Shown here piece by piece: positions 9,955 through 21,345 of a stretch of 64,000 bases of DNA. The notes under the pieces were generated by a model. That model made no database searches. It saw nothing but the letters and a program-made list of their open reading frames with translations, and was not told where the DNA came from. Every line of letters begins with the position of its first letter. The first letter of the stretch is position 1. The stretch spans positions 67,283,684 to 67,347,683 of the forward strand of contig NC_089982.1 in NCBI RefSeq assembly GCF_036417845.1. The letters run 5' to 3'. Source of the DNA: Apteryx mantelli. Taxonomy: Eukaryota > Chordata > Aves > Apterygiformes > Apterygidae. Both the position numbers and the translations under genes were made by a program.

Positions 9955-12900
9955 GCTTCATTTTTCTCTCTCAATCACCATTCCCAAATGAGAATAATTA
10001 ATATGTGCATGTTCCTGGTAGGTATTGTCAGTGCTAGTAGTTGTACGATACCAGATAATTAATATTATGTAAGTAAAGTTAGACTTGGTAAGAGTCAAGA
10101 TGACAATGATATTAAGTTCTAACTTTCTTCTCTAGTTCTTTGGCCAATAACCATCTTAAAGCTCTGCCAAGGGATGTCTTCAGTGATTTAGACTCTTTAA
10201 TTGAACTGTAAGTAATGAAAATCTTTCTATGGGCTGCCTGTTATTGCGACTCTACTACTGAGTTTTAAGTTCTGTTTTTTGTGTGGTGCTGTATCTGATA
10301 TCCACACCAAAAATAAATGTGCATTTTCTTGTTCTATCTTTTTTCATTTAAAAGTTATTTACTTGGTAGACTCTCCTAAAATAACTGCTGTTTCTTAAAT
10401 CACTGTTATTTTTCATGATACTGCACATAGTTTGCATTATTGTACTCCTTCTGATCTTGCACATCAATTTTGTTTAGTGAAAGGGAGACTGAATTTTAAG
10501 ATTGCAATTTCTCTGAACATTTTTTCCTGTTATTTCTGCAAGTATTTCCTGAGATTATTTTAGTAAAAGGCATTAATTTAATAAATTATCCTTTTTTCTT
10601 TTGTTTTTGTGCAATGGGTAGCATATTGCTGACTTACTGTCAGCGTTTTCTTGTATAACTAAGCAGCTAGTCAGCTTTCCCTGTTTTTGACCTGGCTCTC
10701 CAAAATAGGGAAGTGTGATTGTAAGCCGCAAGGATTACCAAGGGATTGAAGAGCAGGTACAGTATTTGAAATCTTACATACATTGGTGGGAGAATATTAC
10801 ACTGACTAGACTTCACATCAGCAGTGACTAATTAAAAATATAAGCCCTTCATTATTATTTTGAATATCTCTGTATTTAATGTAACACAGAAATTGTACTG
10901 ACAAGACTACTCTGTCAGCCAGTGGTACTGGAGTAGTTTATTGAAGCAATGGGATTTATCTATGTCATCAGCAGACGATGGGAGGCAGACTTGCAGCAGA
11001 CATCCACACTGTGAGCATTTGTTATGTTACGGTCCTAATCCTTTGAAAACTTACAGATATAAGTGACTTTACATTTGAATCACAATTCTCCATGCTTAAG
11101 ATTATACATGGGCATATTTCCTAGGTTGAAATTGTTTTCCAAGGACAACACTTCAATGGAAGTGTGTACATACTAAGAGAGTCAGAATCAAACAAGATGT
11201 CTTTCCTGTTCTCAGTTCAAAACTACATTAGATATTTTTAAATTCAGTATGTCAAGGTGCTAACAGTTATGTAGTATTCATATTGCTATCAACCTTTTCA
11301 AATATGTTTATTTCTGTGTGTTTTTTAGAGATTTAAGGGGAAATAAATTTGAGTGTGACTGCAAAGCCAAGTGGCTGTTTTTGTGGTTAAAGATGACAAA
11401 TTCCACTGTTTCTGATGTCCTGTGTATTGGTCCAGCAGAATATCAGGATAAGAAGTTAAATGATGTGACAAGTTTTGATTATGAATGCACCACTACAGGT
11501 ATTAAGAATGTATATTTCTAAGCACACCAAATGTGGTTAAATATCAGAAGTTTAGTCTGTAACCATTTTGTTTCTACGAGCATCATCTGGGGGGAGGGAA
11601 GGGAAGAAAGGGTTATATACAAAGCACTTTAGAATACCAGAACAGGCATCAATTGAGAAAATTACATTTTAAAGCCAAAGTAAGTAGAGTTTTTATTTGG
11701 ATTAAGTGATAATGGGAGAAGAGCTGTGACTGTTCCTATTCCAAAAGGCTTGATTATGACTCACTTTGTGTCTTAATTTCATCACAGAATGTTTTCTATT
11801 GTCTGGAATAAAGCCATATAGTTATGTCAGATGAGCTTCCCAAAATCTCTGTATTTCACAGACAGCAATGGAAAGAAGTTTAGATAATGTGGCTATATCA
11901 GTTATCTTTATTCAATAGGCCACAATTTAATAGTATCAAATGTGGCAGCAATACTGCCAGCACTTTTTTATAGAACTCCATTACACTGGAGAGAAATTTC
12001 CAATAATATTCCAGCTACTGACTTGCTTAGGATCTTGATTTCTATTTTAGGTAACGTAAAGCATGCTGAAGGGAATGGAGAGAAACTTGCATGTGTTTAT
12101 GCTTTTATTTTATGACCAAATATAACAGCAGTTACCTATATTTAAATGTGGCTACATCATACAATTGAGAATATCAGCTGCTATAGTATTGTTTTTCATG
12201 TATCTGATGAGAAGACATTGCCTTTATTTTCTGTACAGTAATATCAGAGGCATTCAAGTTCTCTGTCATCAACTCAGTCATCAAGAATGAGATAGAGCAC
12301 CTGTAATCTTTTTTTTAAGAAGTAACAGAAAAGTTGATTATTTGTATCATGAGGTAAAGTTTTAGGACAAGGTATGAAAGGTAATCGAAGGGCAATACGT
12401 AAAAGAGAAAGAGAATGAACTTGGAGTTCAAAAATATGTTAGAAAAGCAGCAGAGGAAAAGGGTGGTAATCTGCTCCATAAAAGGATGTCAAAAACCCAA
12501 GAGTGACATAACTTGGAACTATGCTATGAACTATACTGAAGTTACATTCCTGTGTCTGCCAATCCACAGAGGTGCAAAAGTACCAAGTAAAAGTGAACTT
12601 TTCTTAAATCAAATTGAAGTAAAATAATTACACTGTACTAACCATGTGCAAAAATAAACCTTATTTACCTGATCCTCAGAGCTCTACTGACCTGCTGGCC
12701 CTCTGTCACATCCTTATATCTGCATATGTAACTATAAAGTTGCTGCAGGCAAAAATCATCCTTAATGTCACTCCCTTGCCCTGCTGTAAGTGAAGTTTTA
12801 CCGAGTGTAAATCTAATTGCACATGCTATAGCGTTTGCTTGGAAACTCAGGTATTACGTGGTGCAAGGATTGCCCAGCTGAGTGTTTGTTCACATGCTAT

Positions 12901-15900
12901 CAGAGAAGTGATCTGGCTGCATGCTGTATAGATGTGATGTATACAGATGTATAGATACTACTTCAGGTAGTATAGGGCATTTTCAAGCCAGTCTAACTGC
13001 TCTGAACGAAGAGCAAGTGTCTCAGGGCTTCGTGGCGCTCGAGCGCGTGGTGAGAGGTGATGGGGCAGAAGGGAGGAGCTCTGGCATCCTCCCAGAGTGT
13101 TTGAAAGGGGCAGACTGAGTGCAAGAGCGTGGGAGGCTGCTGCCTCGTGGTCATCAGCGCTGCAGGGGAATGTGTATTTGCTTTCAGGAGGCTTGAAAGC
13201 AGGCTTTGCGCTTCCATAGTCACTGGAAGCAGGCCTCGTACTTAGGTGGTACCTGCTTCGCCCAGGCTGCCAGGCAGGGAGGGATCGTCCCACTGAGCAG
13301 TAGTGTTTTAAAAGTTTAGCTCCTTCTGTATTCACCTACCTGGGATGTCTTCTGGAGGGGCTTCTCTCTCCCCACCAGCAGCAGCGGACTCGACCAGATA
13401 CCTGAGGTTTTCTGGACTAGATATCTGGAGTCCTAGGTATATTAGGCAAAATGCATTATTAAGGCTTTCTGCACAGGGGAAGTTGCTGGAAATAAGGCGG
13501 ATTTTGAATTAAGAGCCGACTGCTCCATATTCTCTCTCCACATGTTCACCCTTTGCGAAGAGCAAGCTGGAGGTCCCCGGTGCCACCGTGGTGGGACTGC
13601 CTCCCTCGCGCCGCGGGGAAGGACGGCTCGCGTCTCCGGGCCCAGGTGGCCCTGCTAGAGTAACCGTCTCCACCAAAGGGAAGCCCCTGAGGAAGAGGGG
13701 CCAAAGGGACAGCGGGAGCCTGTGCCGCAGGGTGGCCGCGTGGTGCGAGGGAGGCGGCGTAGATGGGGGCCAGCGAAGGGAGGGGAGCGGAGGGCAGCAT
13801 CCTCCTCCCTCTCCCACCCAGGCTCATCCAGGCCGAAAGAGAAAAATGTTGAAAAACATCCCTCCCCTCCTCAGCCCTTACCTTATATTTACTGTATGGT
13901 CTCTTCCTAGCATTAAAGCAGGGTAGGTGGACCTGTGTGTGAAAGTAGGTCAAGCTCCACAGCCCGAAATTCATCTCAAGCCTGACACGGCAGCAGCTCT
14001 TCACTGTGTGACTTGGGGCTGTGTTGGAGTCTGGGATTTCCAACTGGTGCTAAAAGTGGCGTTTACTGTTTTTTACTGATCGCTACTTTAGTTAGCCACT
14101 CTTACGCATCCAGTGATACAATGAGCCCAGTGACAGGTACAAGTCAAAATAGCTTTGTTAGCATTGTGTCATTCCTGAAGGAGCCCTGGGTTTTAATGTG
14201 CAGATTGGCTTGCTTTAATTCACAGATGCCAAATACCTGCCCTCAGAGTGTTTCAGAGCTGTCCAGATGTTAAAAAAGATGTCTCTTTCAGTGTTGGATC
14301 TGGGTTTGGGTTGGTGCTTTTTTTTGCTTTTCCCAAGATTTTAAATGTATTTTGATTTTCTGTGACTGTATCAGTTATTGTCGCATCCTTAGTTACATTT
14401 TATGATTTATCACTTTTTTGCTCTCTGCCTACCTTGGTGTCAGTTCTCTCCAGTCCTGCTATTTTCCCAGTGAGAATGAAGATAAATTCCCTGTTTTCAC
14501 ACTGGCATTTATGAATCAAGCCCATGGTCTATTTATAGTAGTCACCCAAAGAATGGAGCCTGTCATTTCTTTTGCAGCTGTGGAGTCTGGTGTACTTGTT
14601 CAGTTGTAGTTGTCTATCTTTATTCTCCAGAAGTATAACTCCTCAAGGGCAGGGCTTTCAGGCTTGTGTAGGCATAAAGTTCTTCATTTGAAAGCAATTA
14701 TTTTATAATGGACCAAAATGAAGGATCAGAGTGAGGACTTAATTAACGTGTCACCAGAATTCCTGGATGCTCAGGCTCTTCCAAAGTAGGAATGAATAGT
14801 GAAGCATGTAGCAAATGGAGCTTAATACAGAGGCATGTCTGGTTCTGCAAAGAAACTTCATCTTAGTGGAAGTTTCATTTCCTTTTCTGTTTAACTATAT
14901 CTATATATAACTTCAGTCCAGGTCTTCTGCCACATTCTAGAATGAAACATGTTATAAATGTTGTTTTTCCTGTGTCAACTCTGCTGTATTGATTTCTTTT
15001 TCTGAAAATTAATGACCTTGCCCAGCTGTCAGTCCAAATATCAAATTCAGACCTGAGTTTCCTCATTTTGCCCCAAATGGGCTGTAAGCTGACTACTGAC
15101 TTAGCCCAAGGGGAATTTTAGAATTAAGTCTACAAAGACGCTTGGTTTTTGAGAACAAATCTTGCGCTTGGGAGTTAGGTTCCTAATCTTAATGGGTTGC
15201 TTCGAATCCTTGGTCTTAGAATCTAGAACACATTTTCCACCAGATAGTAATTTGCAGGTTGGTCATATTTTATGCCTAAACTACTTTACAATGTCCCATA
15301 AAACGTTATGTTAACTGAGTTTTTGATTACACTGCTTTGTCTATGGTCTAGCCAAAATGGGGTTGTCCCCAGGCAAACTTCAGATATAATTTCACTTTCT
15401 GCCTGGTTTAGCATAACACAAATTGCGAGTGATTAAATTTGCATGTCTTTAACAAGTTATTGGACTTGAGCTGGAAGTTGTTGCCTCTCAGCTTGAAAGT
15501 GATTTTAGCAAGGCCATTTCACTTGACGGGAAAGCAACTTCCAGCTGAGGGGAAAGAGACTTCTCTCTCGATGGCATGCGACCCTGTGAATGTATCTTAA
15601 TTTCACTGGTATCAGCCAAACTAGGTGCAAAATCAGAATTCTGGCACTATTTACCTCTCTTGATCTCCTTGGAAAATGTTTTTCCTGAGGACAGTTTATG
15701 ATGCCTAAAGCAGGATACTCTCTTTCCTGATTGCTGCATGCCCGACACGTGAGCACTGACAATTCCATGTTATACAAAATCCAGAATATTTCACTTGAAA
15801 GCGTTTTTCAGTGTTAATGATTGTAATCAGCAACCACTTATTTTGTGTTTCCAGCCAGGATGTATCCTAATTGTTATCAATGTATGTTTCTAGATTTTGT

Positions 15901-18900
15901 TGTTCACCAGATTTTGCCCTACCAGTCAGTTTCAGTGGATACATTCAACTCTAAGAACGATGTGTTCGTAGCCATTGCACAGCCTAGCATGGAGAACTGC
16001 ATGGTCCTGGAGTGGGATCACATTGAAATGAATTTCAGGAGTTATGACAATATCACAGGTACATGAACACTGGGATTCCAGTTGTTGATGGACTACTGAC
16101 ATTTCACAAGGAGAAACTGTGAAGAGGAGATTCATAGATGGGAATCAGTTGATGCTTTTCGTCCTTAATCTCTGAAATCAGCAGTTCAAAGTGTGAAAGG
16201 TTTGGACAAGAATGGTTTTATGGAGTAGCGCATCTTTTTAATACACACACTTTTAACCTCACTATAGCACACAGGCTAGGCTTTTTCTTGTCTGTATGAG
16301 AGTTCTGGTCTCGCAGACAGGTCTGAAGGCACAGATGCTTGCTGTGCATGTCACGCTGTGGCCCAGCTTTGACACTGCCTATGTTATGCTGTGGGTTAAA
16401 GTACAGGTTACAGAAGCCCTTACTGTTGCCCAAGTGCCTGCAAAACTGAATATAAAAATAATCTCCTGTGTAGAAAGAAATAGATACAGAGGGTGTTTCT
16501 AGGGTGGACAGGTCAGGAAAGCTTGTCCCACAGCTGAAGATGATAACATTGAAATGTTTAAGCCATGGCTATTTCCTAAATAGGTGTACTATAAAGCTTC
16601 CACATTTACTTTCCATTTACAAAAGTGCTAAGTTTGCATCCTGGCCAGATTCCTTACCAAACAATAGCGCATGTGGATACCAGGTGGTTTTCTAATGCTA
16701 GGAACCATTCTGTCCTGAGCTGACATTTGTGGTGCTATACAAAGCTCAGTCAATCAGCGCTGTGTCTTCTGACAGCAGGGAGGGAGTCTTTAGAGCTATT
16801 ATACACTGTCAGGTTTCCTAACCACTTCAAGCTATTAGTTCTAAAGACTTTGGAGCTAAATTTATCCATGAAGCATTCTTTCCTCCTGTTCCTTGTTACA
16901 TGTAATAGATTACTTCTCACCTTGCAGTCTCGGTGACAAAGAGCATGTTGTGTCTTTGGCAGGTGTTCTGAGAAGTTTACAAAGACAGCAAACAACTACC
17001 TCCTCAGATCAGCTTTGTGTCACTACCGAAAGTTTACAAGATGCTACCTCTCTGTCAGGAGGTTTTGGAAATGGAAAATTTTGCATTTTAGGTTCCATTA
17101 TGTGTTGGTAGATGAGGGGAAAATATATGCCAGTGGATGTAAAATTAGAAACAGATGGACCAAAGAACTAGCAGAGCTCTAGAGAAGCTCTGGAAATGAA
17201 GTTGAGAGCTTAGGTCATTTGCAAAGTTGGGCAAGACAGCTGGTGAAATAGTTCATTTGTGTGAGTTTGTCTTCCAGACATATTTCACCTTCATCTGAAT
17301 GGCATGATTAGGAGACACTTCCACTCAGGACTTGTGTCCTGGCTCCTTTGCACACCCAGCATGTGCACCAAGACTCATTTCTCAAATGTCACACCTGGGT
17401 TTTTGGAAGGCCAGAGCTTAAGCTCTGGACTCCAGATATAAGTGAGCTAGAGACTTCTGTCAGAGTACACAAAGGTAAGAGCCTTTTGCAGAGCCTAAAG
17501 AGCATTTTGTAGAGCTCAGGATCCAACTACAAACTCCATGGGGAGTTTCATTACTAACTGTATGTTTGGCATTCAGATGTCAAAATTTTGCTCTTTACAA
17601 CATGGGCAAACGGACCTGAACTAGTTGTCAAGATTGCCTTTATAGTTGATACGCAGAGAAACGGGCATTCTTGCCCTCTCCAGAAGGAGACATCTGCAAT
17701 AGGCCAGATGAATTCTTTTCTAGAAGCATTTTTTTTGACTAGATTAGGCCAGAAGGAGCTTGGATGATCAGCTAAAGTATGGATGTCTACACTGCAGATA
17801 CCTAATGGTATTCCAGATAAGTCTCACCCCTCCTACAGTACTAGCCCTGGAAAGATGATAAATCATCACAGGTCAGATCTGAAACAACCATGGATAGCAG
17901 GTCACCTAAGATGCCAGTGCAAGTCTCCTGAAATGACTTTGATAGAGCAAGCATAGAAGAGTCTGTGCAGATACATCTCTATTTCAACTATATGTTTACA
18001 AGAGGAATTCCTCTTTTCTTGCAACAGGTGCTTTCATAAATAGTCTGGTTGTTACTTTTCTAGATGCGGATCTTGTATAGCGACTTGACATTTATCAAAA
18101 TGGACCTTAACCTGATCTGATCTAGTCTGGCAACTGCATTATTCCTAAATATTTTGAGTTGAGATGATCTTTTCATCTTGCTGTCAGGCGATGTATCCAT
18201 AGGACACATCAATATTTCCATTTACACTAATGAAAATGAGGGTCTGCCTTCTTGGAGCAAGAAAAAACTGGAAAGGCAGACATTCCAAGAGTAAGAGAAT
18301 TCTAAATTCCTGCTGAGTCATGAAATAACAAGTCTTATTATTTTGGAGTAGTAAAAGCTGGCTCAGATAATTGTTTTGGATATTAGGGGGCCGGTGCCTG
18401 AACAGAGAAAGAAAAAGTATTCTGGATAAAAAGGAGTGAGTGTTTTAGGGTGCATCAAACTTGGACACCTCAAAGGGTGTGATAGTTCCAACATCTGAAG
18501 TCATCTTTTCAGTTGTTGGGTGGAAAATAAAAATGACATGTGTGATACAGCATGAAAAGAAGCTCTGGTGGCATGCAGTAAAAGACAAAAACAATTTTGA
18601 GATGGTAAAGTTTAAAAAAAAAAAAAAGGAATGGGTTGATTTTGCAAATCTCTGTTTGTGTTGTAAGCGGTGGTGTGTACTGTGCTAATATATGTGCTTT
18701 TTTTCTTTGGGCAATAGGTCAGTCCATAGTGGGATGTAAAGCCATTCTTGTTGGTGACCAAGTCTTTGTGGTGGTGGCACAGCTCTTTGGTGGTTCACAC
18801 ATTTACAAGTATGACGAAAGCTGGACAAAGTTTGTTAAATTCCAGGATATCGAAGTATCTCGCATTTCCAAGCCAAATGATATAGAGCTTTTTGAGATAG

Positions 18901-19535
18901 ACAGTGAGATGTTTTTTGTTATAGCAGATAGCTCTAAAGCAGGTTTGTCAACAGTGTACAAGTGGAATAACAAAGGTTTCTACTCCTACCAGTCACTTCA
19001 CGAGTGGTTCAGGGACACCGATGCTGAGTTTCTGGATATAGATGGGAAATCGCATTTAATCCTCTCTAGCCGCTCACAGGTTCCCATTATACTCCAGTGG
19101 AACAAAGTTTCAAAAAAGTTTGTCCCACACAGTGAAATTCCCAACATGGAGGATGTCTTGGCTGTGAAGAGTTTTAGGATGGAAAATAGCCTGTTCATCA
19201 CACTCACGAGATTCATTGGTGACTCCAGAGTCATGAAATGGAATAGCAAACAGTTTGTGGAGATACAGGCTCTTCCATCCCGAGGAGCCATGACACTGCA
19301 GCCTTTCTCCTTTAAGAATAATTACTACCTAGCCTTGGGAAGTGACTATACCTTCTCCAAGATATACCAGTGGGATGGTGAGAAGAAGCTCTTTAGGTTG
19401 TTTAAAGAAATCTATGTGCAAGCACCGCGTTCTTTCACAGCTGTGTCAACGGATCGAAGAGATTTTTTCTTTGCTTCTAGTTTTAAAGGCAGCACACAAA
19501 TATTTGAACATATCATCATTGACCTGAGTTTATGA
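2886..19535 (+). CDS. LGI2: LGI2, leucine-rich repeat LGI family member 2 (whole gene, 8 coding exons)
   Basis: Secreted glycoprotein of the LGI (epitempin) family; family members bind ADAM22/ADAM23-type receptors at neuronal surfaces and help organise synapses. Joining 2886-3067, 3175-3246, 5961-6032, 9482-9553, 10136-10207, 11329-11498, 15894-16058 and 18718-19535 gives one intact frame of 540 residues, against about 545 in human. Order: Ala/Leu-rich signal peptide (about 1-25); LRRNT with Cys at 31, 35, 37 and 44; LRRs encoded by four 72-nt exons (about 61-156); LRRCT with Cys 166, 168, 189 and 210; then the EPTP/EAR beta-propeller (about 214-540). N-glycosylation sequons include VNGT, TNST at 181 and DNIT at 266. 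All seven introns are GT...AG and each split codon restores the expected residue. The start at 2886 gives an N-terminal length closest to human; an in-frame ATG 12 codons earlier (2850) is the alternative. No break or missing key residue is seen. Confidence 0.96.
3068..3174 (+). other. LGI2: LGI2 intron 1 (107 bases)
   Basis: Very short GC-rich intron with donor GTGAGTGAG and acceptor TTCCCCAG. It is notable only for its size compared with the others. Confidence 0.93.
3175..3246 (+). CDS. LGI2: LGI2 coding exon 2: first LRR
   Basis: Exactly 72 bases. It completes Leu 61 and encodes the stretch beginning SLVNGTFSEVKDRMF, a leucine-rich repeat with an N-glycosylation sequon (NGT). It starts and ends within a Leu codon (phase 2), so it is one interchangeable 24-residue module. 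Acceptor ccccag, donor GTAAGT. Confidence 0.97.
3247..5960 (+). other. LGI2: LGI2 intron 2
   Basis: 2.7 kb. The first 700 bases remain CpG- and GC-rich (especially about 3545-3960), probably a shore of the promoter island. The rest is ordinary AT-richer intron. Open frames on both strands in the GC-rich part have no family resemblance. No RNA gene or mobile element is recognised. Confidence 0.85.
5961..6032 (+). CDS. LGI2: LGI2 coding exon 3: second LRR
   Basis: A 72-base phase-2 module encoding the LRR that begins LLNSNSFTVIRDDAF and ends GLFHLEYL. Acceptor ccattttcag, donor GTAAGT. The family-typical LxxNxF pattern is intact. Confidence 0.98.
6033..9481 (+). other. LGI2: LGI2 intron 3
   Basis: 3.4 kb. 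It contains a strongly AT-rich patch (about 6530-6625), a TTTC/TATC microsatellite (7558-7604), a mildly GC-rich stretch (about 7880-9000) with open frames on both strands but no recognisable protein, and a T14 run at 8823-8836. No gene or mobile element is identified with confidence. Confidence 0.8.
7558..7604 (+). repeat. Pyrimidine microsatellite (TTTC)n/(TATC)n
   Basis: Tandem TTTC units are interrupted by two TATC units and followed by T runs. It lies in LGI2 intron 3 and all pyrimidines are on the sense strand. Confidence 0.9.
9482..9553 (+). CDS. LGI2: LGI2 coding exon 4: third LRR
   Basis: A 72-base phase-2 module encoding FIEGNKIQTISRNAFRGL and then RDLTHL. Acceptor tttgcctag, donor GTAAGT. 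It matches the third LRR of vertebrate LGI2 with only conservative differences. Confidence 0.98.
9731..9811. repeat. Nested inverted repeat (imperfect hairpin) in LGI2 intron 4
   Basis: Three complementary pairs are nested around one centre: TGGCAGCA (9731) with TGCTGCCA (9804), CAGGT (9751) with ACCTG (9795), and CACTTATGT (9765) with ACATAAGTG (9778) around a four-base loop. The left arm is about nine bases longer, so bulges are required. It could be chance, a decayed small transposon, or a structured intronic RNA. Confidence 0.55.
9926..9948 (+). repeat. T23 homopolymer in LGI2 intron 4
   Basis: A run of 23 consecutive T. It could be a plain microsatellite or the antisense poly(A) tail of a retroposed fragment. 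No target duplication or retroposed body is recognisable beside it. Confidence 0.9.
10136..10207 (+). CDS. LGI2: LGI2 coding exon 5: fourth LRR
   Basis: A 72-base phase-2 module encoding SLANNHLKALPRDVFSDL followed by DSLIEL. Acceptor tcttctctag, donor GTAAGT. It is the last of the four equal LRR exons. Confidence 0.98.
10208..11328 (+). other. LGI2: LGI2 intron 5
   Basis: 1.1 kb of AT-rich unique sequence with no internal feature I can support. Confidence 0.9.
11329..11498 (+). CDS. LGI2: LGI2 coding exon 6: LRRCT cap
   Basis: 170 bases encoding residues 157-213. It carries the C-x-C...C...C pattern of the LRR C-terminal cap (Cys 166, 168, 189, 210) and an N-glycosylation sequon TNST. Acceptor tttttttag before AGATTTAAGG; donor ACAG|GTATTA splits an Asp codon. 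Reading through the donor would add only seven residues before a stop. Confidence 0.98.
11499..15893 (+). other. LGI2: LGI2 intron 6 (largest intron)
   Basis: 4.4 kb. Most is AT-rich. At about 13560-13840 there is an isolated GC- and CpG-rich patch, open in several frames on both strands but without recognisable protein. No mobile element is identified with confidence. Confidence 0.85.
13560..13840. other. Isolated CpG-rich patch inside LGI2 intron 6
   Basis: About 280 bases are distinctly richer in G+C and CpG than the flanks. It is short for a CpG island. It might be an internal promoter or enhancer, or an old GC-rich insertion. Nothing in the sequence decides this. Confidence 0.45.
15894..16058 (+). 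CDS. LGI2: LGI2 coding exon 7: first EPTP/EAR segment
   Basis: 165 bases encoding residues 214-268. It contains the run VSVDTFNSKNDVFVAIAQPS, the start of the EPTP beta-propeller, and the sequon DNIT. Acceptor tgtttctag, donor ACAG|GTACAT splits a Gly codon. A frame-open extension upstream of the acceptor (from about 15845) is intronic. Confidence 0.98.
16059..18717 (+). other. LGI2: LGI2 intron 7
   Basis: 2.7 kb. It contains an 18-base perfect palindrome (17411-17428) and an A14 run (18614-18627) about 90 bases before the acceptor. No coding feature. Confidence 0.88.
17411..17428. repeat. Perfect 18-base palindrome
   Basis: CCAGAGCTTAAGCTCTGG is identical to its own reverse complement. It is longer than common restriction-type palindromes. 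A function as a dimeric binding site is possible but unsupported. Confidence 0.9.
18718..19535 (+). CDS. LGI2: LGI2 coding exon 8: EPTP/EAR propeller and stop
   Basis: The large terminal coding exon, 818 bases, encodes residues 269-540 and the TGA at 19533-19535. It holds the remaining EPTP/EAR repeats, recognisable by recurring blocks such as AQLFGGSHIYKYDESW, FRDTDAEFLDIDGKSHLI and IFEHIIIDLSL at the C-terminus. This propeller is the receptor-binding part in LGI proteins. Acceptor gggcaatag just precedes GTCAGTCC. No disablement is seen, and the similarity to human LGI2 is very high along the whole exon. Confidence 0.98.
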
Positions 19536-21345
19536 AAAGCTGCTGGAGTGAAATTCATTTAAAATGGCATTTATACACAAGCAAAACAAAGAGAGATCCG
19601 TCCAAAAATAAGGTGCACCTGTGGAGTGTGACAGCATTTTCTGGACTTTTAAAACTTGCCTGTTAATCAGGGATTACCTCTACTTGGTTACTGCATGACA
19701 TGTCCATTTTATCCTTTTTCAAAGACACTTTACAATCTGCAGTCATTCAGAGGGGAGTGCAATGCATTAGGATTAATTTTGACATCAAAGACTGATTTGC
19801 ATTTTACCCAGAAAACTACCTTAAATTGGATATCTCATTAAAAAAGCAAAGAGGAAACCATACAGAGCATAGAAATGGTCTTGATTCCTAAACTAACACC
19901 TCAGTAGTGATATTTAAGATGGGAGGCAGTTGTGCATAGTTGCTGATGGACTGTAAAAGTGAACAGCAGCTTTCCAAAATGCACTTTCTGTTGGGTTCTT
20001 GAGGTCTGTCTTCAAAATCTTTGTGGTTTACAATAAGCCCCAGGCATCATTTTAATTCATTGCAGATCAAAAGGAAAGTCATAATCCAGTGCCATTTTTC
20101 TTCCCTTAATCAGTATTTCAGTAACAAATTGTGCATTACAAATAGCCCAGCCCACAATGGCTGGATAGCCAGGAAAAGAAGGGTCTGTCACTTCTGGACT
20201 TTAACATCTTAACAGTGTTAGGTTAATACTGACAGAAAGTCACAGAGAACTGCTTGGTGGCATGAGTGAATCAACTGCAAGCTCAGTCTAATTTAAAATG
20301 TATTAATAGCTTTTCCAGAAATACACCCCATTTAGCCCTCAGTCACACTCTTCCTGATGATCCCCATAGATTCTGGGGCATTTTAACAAGTAAGGAATCT
20401 GTCGTGATCTCCCGTTCTTCTAGAAAGCACAGCTTAAATGTAGTTTGAAGGATACATCTGTGTTCATGTTCTCCGAGCCATAGCTCTTCTGCACGCAGTG
20501 AGCTGATTTATTCTCCAGAGGTCTCACTCCAGCACAGCTCCCAAGCTGTAAATTCAGGCATGGATCATCAAAAGATGTGTTTGGGGAATTCTCCTTCTGT
20601 CTGAGGTCTAAATGCTACTTTGGTATCACCAAATCTTTTGAAATCAAGGCAGCCAGAGCTGTTTCAAGCTAAGCCTAACCCTGGTTCCAAAATGGGAATT
20701 TTCCTCTTGATCATTCAAGGCTTTTGCCAGGATGCCAGGCAAGAAGTCAGATTGAACAGCAGGATGTGAATAGACCGTGCTATATTGGGTATTCTTAAAA
20801 GTATTTTGGGTGGCTACAGATGAAGACATTCCCTCATCCTCAACAGGGCAGTCGTGGCATGCATAGAGCCTCTGCCAGGCTGTCTACACCCTTATCCAAG
20901 ACAGCTGCATATCAGAGCCTTCTTTTGTTTCATTTATGCAATATGCAATTTCTTTAAACATATTACCAATTAGCATATTAGCCTGTTTTATCATGAGCCT
21001 GTTTCTGCTGCACTCCTGACTTGGGGAATAACAAGGCTTTGTGTAAAGCAAGCAGAGCAAATGAAGCTGGCCTTTATTCTTTTGTAACAAAGACCATCGC
21101 AGCATCTCTGCACTGCCTGAGCTTCACTTTTTTGCCTGGGATGTGCAGAAACATGCCCTGTTATCACAAACAGAGATGTTCCTCGCAGGCTTTGTGACAT
21201 CCAAAATGCGAATGGTGCCGCAGAGGCGGATGATGCTCAAGGACTCCCATGAGGAGTCATAAGCTACCAGTGACCTGGAATATCCCAGTCTTCACCAACT
21301 TTTGTATAGCTGCTATGAAATAAAATTATTCCTGGCCTGACAGAG
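19536..21345 (+). other. LGI2: LGI2 3' untranslated region (probable)
   Basis: Non-coding sequence immediately after the LGI2 stop. The right limit is inferred from the AATAAA at 21319 and the GT-rich stretch after it. Longer forms are possible: further AATAAA hexamers occur at 22529 and near 22808. Confidence 0.6.
21319..21324 (+). terminator. LGI2: Candidate poly(A) signal AATAAA of LGI2
   Basis: Canonical hexamer 1.78 kb after the stop codon, followed within about 40 bases by a T/GT-rich stretch (ttttattgtgtttc) that fits a downstream element. It is not proven to be the main site. Confidence 0.5.

Larger units (their letters stand above)
9554..10135 (+). other. LGI2: LGI2 intron 4
   Basis: 582 bases. 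It holds a nested inverted repeat (9731-9811) and a T23 run (9926-9948). Otherwise unremarkable. Confidence 0.9.

Noticed and set aside
13546-14043. 165-codon - strand open frame in LGI2 intron 6
   Set aside because: Pro/Ser/Ala-rich translation of the CpG-rich patch; no recognisable protein.
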